Part shown: positions 33,584 through 41,072 of the stretch, in pieces
How the letters are laid out: every line of letters begins with the position of its first letter
Position numbering within the stretch: the stretch's first letter is position 1
Origin: Nisaea sp.
GTDB taxonomy: Bacteria; Pseudomonadota; Alphaproteobacteria; Thalassobaculales; Thalassobaculaceae
Length of the DNA stretch: 64,000 nucleotides
Assembly: GCF_034670185.1 (NCBI RefSeq)
Contig: NZ_JAXMNY010000002.1
Coordinates: 806,001 to 870,000 of the forward strand
Reading direction: 5' to 3'
The notes under the pieces: model-generated
Databases searched by the model: none
The model's input: the letters and a program-made list of their open reading frames with translations, nothing else
Told to the model about the DNA's origin: nothing
Position numbers and translations under genes: made by a program

Positions 33584-34666
33584 CTAGTCCGAGCCGGACG
33601 AGGCTTGATGGGCCTTAACTTCCTCGACCCAGAGACTGTGGTGTTCCTTGGCCCAGTTCTCATCCACCTGACCGCTGCCCATAGCATCGAAAGCACCTTC
33701 CATACCGATGGAGCCGATATAGATGTGGGCGATGATGACCATGATCAGGCCGATGCCGACAATGGAATGCCAGAGTTGGGACAACTGCACTTCCTGCATG
33801 ACCGACAGCTCTGTCGGCAGCGAGGTTCCGAACAGGTTGATGATGGCGAAGGTCTTGCCGAACATCTGGATCTCGAACGGGAACAGCAGCGCGAGTCCCG
33901 AGACGCTGATCGAGACGCCCCCGATGATGACGGACCAGAAAATCAGCTTCTGGCCGGCGTTGAACTTCTTCGCCGGCGGATGCACACCCTTGGTGAACAG
34001 ACCGCCTGCTTTTGCGATCCAGTTAAGATCGGTCCGGTTCGGAATATTGTGCCCAACCCAGAGCACGAACATCATCACAACACCGACCATGAAGGGGAAG
34101 GCAAGGTAGTTATGCATGTACTTGCCGGCCACGGTGATAACCGAGAAGGCATCGGGTCCGATCAGCGGTAGCAGCGCATAACGGCCATAGAGCACGTTGA
34201 GGCCGGTCAGCGCCAACACCACGAAACTCGTTGCGGTCAGCCAGTGGGCGAAGCGCTCAACCGTATTGAAGCGCTCTATCAGCTTGCCGCTGAGGCCATG
34301 CTCGACCTTGATCCGGCCACGCAGGATAAAGAAGACGCACAGCAGGATGACCATGCCGAGCAGGGCCCAGGCACCGAATACCGAGAGCGGCCCGTTGCGG
34401 AAGGCCCGCCAGTTGTCGCCCTCGGACTGGATCAGGACACCGGCGCGGGCATCCGGGATTGAAACGCTTCCCTGTTCGCCCTGACGCACGGCCCGCCAGA
34501 AATCGGTATCGCTCGAAGTTCCCAGCGCGTTGCCTGGAACGGATCCGGCCTGTTGCGCCGAAGCCTCGGAGACGACACCCGTCCCGAAGACCAGGCCGAG
34601 GCCTGCGATGATTGTCACGACCACTGCCAGGCCGGCGAGATATTTGGTGAAAGCCGAGAATGTCAT
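33584..34666 (-). CDS. Formate dehydrogenase cytochrome b (gamma) subunit
   Basis: This is a 360-residue membrane subunit of the FdoI/FdnI family that anchors the enzyme and passes electrons to quinone. A signal-like first helix and a ~70-residue periplasmic segment precede four core helices. Candidate haem ligands are the His in ERFAHWLTA, GKYMHNYLAF, SQLWHSIVG and IIAHIYIG. The N-terminal extension, longer than in E. coli FdnI, is typical of alphaproteobacterial homologues. It follows the small lipoprotein gene by 20 bp. Confidence 0.9.
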   Translation of the reverse strand: MTFSAFTKYLAGLAVVVTIIAGLGLVFGTGVVSEASAQQAGSVPGNALGTSSDTDFWRAVRQGEQGSVSIPDARAGVLIQSEGDNWRAFRNGPLSVFGAWALLGMVILLCVFFILRGRIKVEHGLSGKLIERFNTVERFAHWLTATSFVVLALTGLNVLYGRYALLPLIGPDAFSVITVAGKYMHNYLAFPFMVGVVMMFVLWVGHNIPNRTDLNWIAKAGGLFTKGVHPPAKKFNAGQKLIFWSVIIGGVSISVSGLALLFPFEIQMFGKTFAIINLFGTSLPTELSVMQEVQLSQLWHSIVGIGLIMVIIAHIYIGSIGMEGAFDAMGSGQVDENWAKEHHSLWVEEVKAHQASSGSD

Positions 34667-34686
34667 GTTCTGATTTCCCCCGGGGC

Positions 34687-34893
34687 CTAGAGGTCGAAGC
34701 TTTGTCGGCGACCGCGATTGCGGATCTCCGACAGGGTTTCGTCGGACAAGTGCTGGTCCGCCTTACCGAGATAAGTGCCTTTTTTATACAGCAGAACACG
34801 GTCCTGCTCCGTCTCCCGGCAGCCGCCCAGCAGCGCCAGGACGAGCACCGCGAGTGCCGCGCCGCGAATCCAGTTCGGACGAAGTGAAATCAT
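34687..34893 (-). CDS. Small lipoprotein in the formate dehydrogenase operon
   Basis: This is a 68-residue protein with a lipoprotein signal (RPNWIRGAALAVLVL, then LLGGC). The mature part of about 45 residues is charged and soluble: ETEQDRVLLYKKGTYLG, then LSDETLSEIRNRG. GAGGAG lies upstream of the ATG at 34893. It lies between fdhB and the cytochrome b gene. It may help tether or assemble the periplasmic complex. I do not recognise a named family. Confidence 0.72.
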   Translation of the reverse strand: MISLRPNWIRGAALAVLVLALLGGCRETEQDRVLLYKKGTYLGKADQHLSDETLSEIRNRGRRQSFDL

Positions 34894-35037
34894 GTCCGTT
34901 TGACTCCTCGAAAAATGCAATGCGTCCGTTTTCGCTTTCGCGATCCATGGACGACCGGCCGAAATCCAGACACGGCGCATTGAGACGCTGTGAGGCGGAT
35001 TGGGTCGGCATACGCACGTGTTTGGTCAGAGACCGGG

Positions 35038-35062
35038 CCGGGGGCCGCAGAACGGCCCCCGG
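35038..35062 (-). other. Intercistronic stem-loop after fdhB
   Basis: A perfect 9-bp GC stem (CCGGGGGCC / GGCCCCCGG, 7-base loop) lies 11 bp after the fdhB stop, inside the 179-bp gap before the lipoprotein gene. There is no T-run, so it more likely shields the fdhAB message from 3' decay, or attenuates distal expression, than terminates fully. Confidence 0.6.
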
Positions 35063-35072
35063 GGTCCAGCGG

Positions 35073-35669
35073 TTACCCGCCGGTTTTCTGATCGTAGGCT
35101 GTGCCCCAACCCCAGGCACCGGAGCCGAAGCCCCGAGCCACGGTCCGCTCACGATAGATCGCGGACACGACGTCTCCGTCACCAGCAAGCAGAGCCTTGG
35201 TCGAGCACATCTCCGCGCAGAGCGGTAGCTTGCCCTCCGCCAGACGGTTCCGTCCGTACTTCTGGAACTCGGCATTGCTGTTGTCGTCTTCCGGACCACC
35301 AGCGCAGAAGGTGCACTTGTCCATCTTGCCACGACTGCCGAAATTGCCGGCTTGCGGGTATTGAGGCGCTCCGAACGGGCAGGCATAGAGGCAATAGCCG
35401 CAGCCGATGCACAGATCCTTGGAGTGCAAAACCACACCCTCGTCGGTCTGATAGAAGCAATCGACCGGGCACACCGCCATGCAGGGTGCGTCGGAACAGT
35501 GCATGCAGGCCACAGAGATGGACCGTTCACCCGGCTTGCCGTCATTGATCGTGACGACGCGCCGGCGGTTCACGCCCCAGGGAACCTCATGCTCGTTTTT
35601 GCAGGCCGTGACACAAGCGTTGCATTCGATGCAGCGCTCGGCGTCACACAGGAACTTCATACGTGCCAT
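35073..35669 (-). CDS. fdhB: Formate dehydrogenase iron-sulfur (beta) subunit
   Basis: The 198-residue subunit carries electrons from the catalytic subunit to cytochrome b. Four Cys clusters are visible: CIECNACVTACKNE, CMHCSDAPCMAVCPV, CIGCGYCLYACPFG, and the pair CTFCAGG...CAEMC. This gives the expected four [4Fe-4S] clusters. It has no membrane helix of its own, as in Fdh3B-type proteins. It starts 12 bp after fdhA. Confidence 0.93.
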   Translation of the reverse strand: MARMKFLCDAERCIECNACVTACKNEHEVPWGVNRRRVVTINDGKPGERSISVACMHCSDAPCMAVCPVDCFYQTDEGVVLHSKDLCIGCGYCLYACPFGAPQYPQAGNFGSRGKMDKCTFCAGGPEDDNSNAEFQKYGRNRLAEGKLPLCAEMCSTKALLAGDGDVVSAIYRERTVARGFGSGAWGWGTAYDQKTGG

Positions 35670-35681
35670 TGTTTCGCTCCC

Positions 35682-38552
35682 TTACGCAGGCTCAATACGA
35701 CACAGGGTCGCTTTGGTTTCCTGCATCTGCGTGACCGAATCATAGCCGTAGGTCTGCGCAGTGTTTGACGATTCACCGAGGACATAGGGATCCGCACCAT
35801 CCGGATACTTGCTCCGGAGATCCTTGCCCTGGAAATGCCCACCAAAGTGGAACGGCATGAAGGCAACGCCTGAGCCGACCCTTTCGGTCACCATCGCCTT
35901 GACCTTGACCTTGCCGTTCTCCGGACCGGTCAGCCAGACCATCTGACCATCCCTGATGCCGTAGTTGTTGGCATCACGCGGGTTGATCTCGACGAACATG
36001 TCTTGCTGCAATTCGGCCAGCCACGGGTTGGACCGGGTTTCTTCACCGCCGCCCTCATATTCGACCAGACGGCCGGACGTGAGGATGATCGGGAAGTCCT
36101 TGGAGAAGTCGTTCTTCTGGATCGACGCATAGAGCGTCGGCAGACGATACGCTTTCCTGTCCTCGTAGGTCGGGTAATCCGCCACGAGGTCCCGCCGCGA
36201 GGTGTAGAGCGGTTCACGATGGAGCGGCACCGGATCCGGGAAGGTCCAGACCACGGCACGTGCCTTCGCATTGCCGAACGGTGAGCATTCGTGAGCGATC
36301 GCAACACGCTGAATACCGCCGGAAAGGTCGGTCTTCCAGTTTGTCTTGTCGCCGGAAATGCCTTCGATCGTCTTCCGCTCTTCGTCGGTCAGATCCTTGT
36401 CCCAGCCAAGCTTCTTCAGCATGGCCATGGTGAATTCCGGATATCCGTCCTTCAGATCCGAATTGGCGCCGTAGGAATCGACCGCCAACAGATTCTCGCC
36501 GTTCCGTTCGACACCGAACCGGGCGCGGAAGGTAAGTCCGCCCTCAGAAACCGGTTTCGACGGATCGTAGAGGATCGGCGTGCCCGGATGGTTCATCTCC
36601 GGAGTACCCCAGCACGGCCACGGCATGCCGTAGTAGTCACCGTCGCACGGACCGCCCTTCGCCTGAAGAGAGGTCTTGTCGAACGTATGCTGGTTGGCCA
36701 TGTGCTTGCGCAGCCGCTCCGGCGTCTGGCCGGTATAGCCGATGGTCCACATGCCCTTGTTGATCTCGGCAGTGATGTCCTCGACGTAAGGCTCCTTGCC
36801 GTTGACCTTGATGTTCTTGAACATCTGATCGGCCATGCCGAATTTCTCGGCGAAGAGATACATGATCTCATGGTCGGTCTTCGATTCGAAGAGCGGCTCC
36901 ACCACTTTGTCGCGCCACTGGATGGAGCGATTGGAGGCCGTCACCGAGCCGTAGGTCTCGAACTGCGTGGCTGCCGGGAGCAGGTAGACCCCGTCCTTGC
37001 GGTCATGCAGAACTGCCGAAACAGTCGGGTATGGATCGACGACGACGAGGAGATCGAGTTTCTCCATCGCCTTCTTCATTTCGACCATACGGGTCTGCGA
37101 GTTCGGCGCGTGGCCCCAAAGCACCATGGCCCGGACATTATTGGGCTGGTCCATGTTGGCTTTGTCTTCAAGCACGCCGTCGATCCAGCGCGACACCGGA
37201 ATGCCGCTGGATTCCATCAGCTTCTTGTCGGCGAACCGGCTGAGCATGTAGTCGTAATCGACATCCCAGACCCGGGACCAGTGCTTCCAGGCACCGGTGC
37301 TGAGACCGTAATAGCCCGGCAGGGTGTGGGACAGCACGCCAAGATCGGTCGCGCCCTGGACGTTGTCGTGGCCGCGGAAGATGTTGGTGCCGCCACCGGC
37401 CTTGCCCATGTTCCCGAGCGCAAGCTGCAGGATGCAATAGGCACGGGTGTTGTTGTTGCCGTTGGTGTGCTGGGTGCCGCCCATGCACCAGATCACGGTG
37501 CCCGGACGGTTATTGACCAGCGTCCGCGCAACCCGGCGCATCTGCGAGCCCGGAACCCCGGTAACCCGCTCGGTCTCTTCCGGCGTCCACTTCTTCACTT
37601 CGGCCCGGATCTCTTCCATGCCCCAGACACGCTGGCGGATGAATTCCTTGTCTTCCCAGCCATTCTCGAAGATGTGCCAGAGCAGGCCCCAGATCAGCCC
37701 GACGTCCGAGCCCGGACGGAACCGGACATATTCGGACGCGTGCGCCGCGGTCCGCGTGAAGCGCGGGTCGCAGACGATCAGCGGTGCGTTGTTCTGTTCC
37801 TTCGCGCGCAGCAGGTGCAGCAGCGAGACCGGGTGGGCCTCCGCCGGGTTCCCGCCGATCACGAAGATGGCACGACTGTTGTGGATGTCGTTGTAGCTGT
37901 TCGTCATCGCGCCGTAACCCCAGGTGTTTGCAACACCCGCGACCGTGGTCGAGTGACAGATACGCGCCTGATGGTCTCCGTTATTGGAGCCCCAGAAGGC
38001 GTAGAATTTACGGAACAGGTAGGCCTGTTCGTTGCTGTGCTTGGCGGAACCGAGCCAGTACACCGAATCCGGGCCACTTTCTTCCCGGATCTTCAGCATC
38101 TGGTCGCCGATATCGCTGATCGCCTGTTCCCAGCTGACCTTCTGGTACTTACCGTTGACCAGCTTCATCGGGTATTTCAGGCGGCGCTCACCGTGCGCGT
38201 GCTCGCGCACCGCAGCGCCCTTGGCGCAATGAGACCCGAGATTGAAGGGGCTGTCGAAGCCCGGCTCCTGACCGATCCACACGCCATTCCGCACTTCCGC
38301 CTCGACCGTGCAGCCGACAGAGCAGTGAGTACAGACCGACCGGATCTTCTCGATACCGGCCAGCGGATTGGCTTGTGCTTCGGCCTTCTTGATCATGCCG
38401 CCGCCGAGAGCGGATGCGGCGGCCAGGCCACCGACTGTAATTCCGGAGCGTCGCAGGAACGTTCTCCGGTCGATCGCGCTGCCGGCCTGGCCGGTCACTG
38501 CACGCGACATGCGGGGCGATCCAGATCGCCCGCTCGTCTTCTTCATCAACAT
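35682..38552 (-). CDS. fdhA: Formate dehydrogenase catalytic (alpha) subunit, Tat-exported, cysteine type
   Basis: This is a 956-residue Mo/W-bis-MGD oxidoreductase converting formate to CO2. The N-terminus has a twin-arginine signal (DRRTFLRRSG, residues 28-37), so the enzyme is periplasmic. The [4Fe-4S] motif is C74-x2-C77-x3-C81 with C109 in SHCAKG. The active-site metal ligand is Cys199 in QARICHSTTV with the conserved His200; its codon is TGT, so this is not a selenoenzyme. Further MGD-binding segments are GGNPAEAHP and the C-terminal domain with INPRDANNYGI. GGGAGAA precedes the ATG. Nearby tungstate uptake genes favour a tungsten or molybdenum form (inference). Confidence 0.95.
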   Translation of the reverse strand: MLMKKTSGRSGSPRMSRAVTGQAGSAIDRRTFLRRSGITVGGLAAASALGGGMIKKAEAQANPLAGIEKIRSVCTHCSVGCTVEAEVRNGVWIGQEPGFDSPFNLGSHCAKGAAVREHAHGERRLKYPMKLVNGKYQKVSWEQAISDIGDQMLKIREESGPDSVYWLGSAKHSNEQAYLFRKFYAFWGSNNGDHQARICHSTTVAGVANTWGYGAMTNSYNDIHNSRAIFVIGGNPAEAHPVSLLHLLRAKEQNNAPLIVCDPRFTRTAAHASEYVRFRPGSDVGLIWGLLWHIFENGWEDKEFIRQRVWGMEEIRAEVKKWTPEETERVTGVPGSQMRRVARTLVNNRPGTVIWCMGGTQHTNGNNNTRAYCILQLALGNMGKAGGGTNIFRGHDNVQGATDLGVLSHTLPGYYGLSTGAWKHWSRVWDVDYDYMLSRFADKKLMESSGIPVSRWIDGVLEDKANMDQPNNVRAMVLWGHAPNSQTRMVEMKKAMEKLDLLVVVDPYPTVSAVLHDRKDGVYLLPAATQFETYGSVTASNRSIQWRDKVVEPLFESKTDHEIMYLFAEKFGMADQMFKNIKVNGKEPYVEDITAEINKGMWTIGYTGQTPERLRKHMANQHTFDKTSLQAKGGPCDGDYYGMPWPCWGTPEMNHPGTPILYDPSKPVSEGGLTFRARFGVERNGENLLAVDSYGANSDLKDGYPEFTMAMLKKLGWDKDLTDEERKTIEGISGDKTNWKTDLSGGIQRVAIAHECSPFGNAKARAVVWTFPDPVPLHREPLYTSRRDLVADYPTYEDRKAYRLPTLYASIQKNDFSKDFPIILTSGRLVEYEGGGEETRSNPWLAELQQDMFVEINPRDANNYGIRDGQMVWLTGPENGKVKVKAMVTERVGSGVAFMPFHFGGHFQGKDLRSKYPDGADPYVLGESSNTAQTYGYDSVTQMQETKATLCRIEPA

Positions 38553-38663
38553 ATCGTTCTCCCGAACATTACGGCCTCTTTATCGACCGCTTATGTTTCA
38601 GCAGGCGCCCCAGCATGTGGCGCCCCGGGCCTCCCAAATGAGAGGACCCTCCCCGTCTTGCCC

Positions 38664-38858
38664 CTAGAAGCGCGACAGAGCGTAGGCCGTCTTCACATGC
38701 GCGGTTTCCCTGTAGCCGGCACTGACCTTTTCGGGCCGCGATGCGGCCTCGGCAGGTTTCTGCGCCCCGGCAATCACCGCAGCACCGGCTGCAGCGCCGA
38801 TGCCCGACAATTTCAGGAAATCACGGCGTGTGGATTCGGGCTTTTTTGCTTTCGCCAT
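38664..38858 (-). CDS. Formate dehydrogenase-region small Tat-signal protein
   Basis: The 64-residue product is almost entirely a twin-arginine signal (STRRDFLKLSGIGAAAGAAV) plus a ~25-residue tail (RPEKVSAGYRETAHVKTAYALSRF, split by position 41-64). Such tiny Tat-signal proteins are a recognised companion family next to formate dehydrogenase genes; their function is unknown. GGAG precedes the ATG at 38858. It lies between the chaperone gene and fdhA. Confidence 0.85.
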   Translation of the reverse strand: MAKAKKPESTRRDFLKLSGIGAAAGAAVIAGAQKPAEAASRPEKVSAGYRETAHVKTAYALSRF

Positions 38859-38945
38859 CACCAACTCCGTTCTGCTCCGCACGGGTCCGATATGTTGATC
38901 CGCCGCCGGCCCGTGCCCGGCTGCGGGAAATCACTTCCCGGCGCC

Positions 38946-39548
38946 CTACTCGAGCATCCGAAACGACTCGATCTCGATCTCCATGAACTGCCGCCCGATG
39001 GCACCGAGCGGCATGTAGAGAACCGACGCCTTGGCGCCTTCGAGATCTTCGAAAAATTTCACGGCCCACGGCGCCACATGCCGGTCGAAAAACTCGACCT
39101 GGCGCTCCAGGTGGCAGGCCGGACCGAAATCGCCGCGAATCATCCCGGCCATCACATCGCAGAGGGCGGCAATATGATCCTCGGGCTCTTTGACATCATC
39201 GGCGCGCGCAACACCAAGCCGCGCAAGATCGTCACGCAGTTCGGCCAGCGGCTTTTCGTTGAGGAAACCTGTCAGATAAAAGGAGCCATGGGGCACCAGC
39301 TCGCCGCGGCCCACTCCGTAGAACAGCTTGTGGAATTCTTCATCGGCGGACTCGACCGTCGCAGCACGCGCCGCAGCCGCGAAAGCGGCGACGGATTTGC
39401 CAAGCGGCGTGTCGTCGCCTTCGAAGCTACGGGCAATATCGAGGCTGTCCTGATGCGGCGGACGCGCAAGGAAATGCGCAAGCAGACCGTACCAGTGCGC
39501 TCTGACGGCGTCTTCTTCTGACACCAGACTTCGGGCGGTATCTGTCAC
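38946..39548 (-). CDS. TorD/DmsD-family chaperone for formate dehydrogenase
   Basis: This is a 200-residue, helical, cytoplasmic maturation chaperone. Family features are YGLLAHFLARPP at the start, FHKLFYGVGRGELVPHGSFYLTGF (the conserved LxxxGxxLxPYES-like region, by position 72-95), and EPEDHIAALCDVMAGM, corresponding to EPxDHxxxELxFM. It should bind the Tat signal of FdhA until the cofactor is inserted. First gene of the fdh run after a 170-bp gap. Confidence 0.9.
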   Translation of the reverse strand: MTDTARSLVSEEDAVRAHWYGLLAHFLARPPHQDSLDIARSFEGDDTPLGKSVAAFAAAARAATVESADEEFHKLFYGVGRGELVPHGSFYLTGFLNEKPLAELRDDLARLGVARADDVKEPEDHIAALCDVMAGMIRGDFGPACHLERQVEFFDRHVAPWAVKFFEDLEGAKASVLYMPLGAIGRQFMEIEIESFRMLE

Positions 39549-39718
39549 CGACCCATTCTCCCTGACGTGCCCGCGTAATCCGATAGGAATCGCAAGCTTC
39601 GTTGCAACGGCTTATTGCCGCTCTTTAGAATGATTAAAGTACGCGTGCCCAGTCGATAAGTCCATATGAACACACGCACTGGAGCAAAGGTTTTCCACAC
39701 TGCGAACGACGCCGCGGG

Positions 39719-40414
39719 TTATTCGAGGTCTCCGTCACCGACCTCTTCAGCCTCATCCTCGCCCTGAACGGCATCTCCGGAGCCGGGAACGGAGCCACTG
39801 TTTTTCGCAATTTCGGAGTGATCGGCCGCCGCCAGCCGCCGCGCCTCTTCATCCTCTGGCCCATCTTCAACTTCGGCATCTTCAGCTCGAGTATCTTCGG
39901 CTTGGGCATCTTCGGCCTGGGTATCTTCAGCCTGGGCGTCTTCCTCGTCCGGTTTCTCGGCCAGTTCCTCGTCGGTCATGAACCCCTTGCCGACCCGATA
40001 GGCCGTCTGCATGCCTTCGATCACCATGGCGGAATCGGTAAAATCCCCACCGTAATCGACCAGACCATCGACATTCGCCAGCACCGGATTGGTGCGCCAC
40101 AGAGCCTGCAAGGCACGGCGGCGCAGGAATTCGGGAACCTTGCTCTGCATGAAGGGTGTGAAATCGCTCTCCGCATCAAGCGTCGCGATGTCCGGCAAGC
40201 CGTCGACCACCTCCTGCTCTTCCTCGGTCAGAGGACGCTCGTCTCCATTGACCAGAGCCGGGAGCTGATCGTCCGGTGCTTCATCGGGGAGAACCGGCGC
40301 CGCGCCGCCGCGCTTCTCGCGAGGCGTCGCCGTTTCAGCGATCCGGGCCGAATCCTTGCGCTGCGACCAGCGGGCCAGAAAGTTTCCGCCGCCCTCGTCC
40401 TGGGTGTCAGTCAA
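39719..40414 (-). CDS. DUF3306 family protein with acidic repeat tail
   Basis: This is a 231-residue cytoplasmic protein. The conserved DUF3306 part is FLARWSQRKD near the N-terminus and SDFTPFMQSKVPEFLRR, then ALQALWRTNPVLANVDGLVDYGGDF. The C-terminus holds five near-tandem pentads of the type QAEDT/AQAED (residues about 160-184) in a very acidic tail. The start is TTG at 40414, chosen because GGGAGG lies seven bases upstream; it overlaps the DUF3305 stop. DUF3305 and DUF3306 genes accompany formate dehydrogenases in many alpha- and betaproteobacteria. Function unknown. Confidence 0.82.
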   Translation of the reverse strand: MTDTQDEGGGNFLARWSQRKDSARIAETATPREKRGGAAPVLPDEAPDDQLPALVNGDERPLTEEEQEVVDGLPDIATLDAESDFTPFMQSKVPEFLRRRALQALWRTNPVLANVDGLVDYGGDFTDSAMVIEGMQTAYRVGKGFMTDEELAEKPDEEDAQAEDTQAEDAQAEDTRAEDAEVEDGPEDEEARRLAAADHSEIAKNSGSVPGSGDAVQGEDEAEEVGDGDLE

Positions 40415-40952
40415 GGCGTCGCCTCCCGGTTGCACGCCGCCCGCTATCGTCGACCCTCGGCTGACGGGCGAACTTTTCCTGCTCATGGCGGTGATCGCTG
40501 CGCTTGCGCTTGATGAACACCTCGTCCTCGTGGTGCGTGTCACAAAAATCCTGCACCCAGGCAATCAGCCCCTCGGGCATCGGCACGCTTTCGACGGTCT
40601 CCTCGCCTGAATCCAGATAGTCCTGCGCCTCATAGGCCGAGGCCGTGGCCAGGAACGGATAAACCTCGTACGGCGAGTCCGGATCGTCATCCCCCCGCAG
40701 CACGACATAGACCGACGGCTGGCCCGACAGGTTCACTTTGTAGGATTCGGTTTCTTTTCGGTACAGGGTCAGCGGCAGCGTCGCCGCATGAAAGCGCTCA
40801 AACCCGTCGCCTTGGTCGAGCAAAGTCCATTCACTGACGTCCGGCGCCCCGACGATTACGGAGACCGCGTTCCAGCGATGATCCTGCCAGGGATTGTCGA
40901 TTTTCCGGCGCTCGAGCACCACTCCAACCGGTATGGTCCGGCTGCGTTCCAT
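40407..40952 (-). CDS. DUF3305 family protein
   Basis: The 181-residue product begins RTIPVGVVLERRKIDNPW, followed by WQDHRW-type and TLLDQG segments and a central YVVLRGDDD. It is soluble, with no signal. The ATG at 40952 has AGGAG five bases upstream; the longer open frame to 41180 runs antiphase under the poly-ferredoxin gene. It is translationally coupled to DUF3306 and divergent from the poly-ferredoxin gene, with 120 bp between them. A cofactor or cluster maturation role for the dehydrogenase is suggested by context only. Confidence 0.85.
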   Translation of the reverse strand: MERSRTIPVGVVLERRKIDNPWQDHRWNAVSVIVGAPDVSEWTLLDQGDGFERFHAATLPLTLYRKETESYKVNLSGQPSVYVVLRGDDDPDSPYEVYPFLATASAYEAQDYLDSGEETVESVPMPEGLIAWVQDFCDTHHEDEVFIKRKRSDHRHEQEKFARQPRVDDSGRRATGRRRLD

Positions 40953-41072
40953 TTCCACTCCTTGGATTCTCCAGACGGGGCCATTGCCCCGACCGCGCCG
41001 TATTGCAAATATGTGTATCAAAAGTGCGCGCTGAAAAGACTGAAACATATAAAGCGCACGGGAGAGAGAAAT

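Noticed and set aside
37956..37958. Possible selenocysteine codon at the FdhA active site
   Set aside because: The codon read on the minus strand is TGT (Cys199 in RICHSTT), so no recoding is needed.
36291..39521. Plus-strand open frame of 1076 codons antisense to the formate dehydrogenase genes
   Set aside because: fdhA, the Tat protein and torD on the other strand have full family signatures and ribosome-binding sites; the antisense translation resembles nothing.
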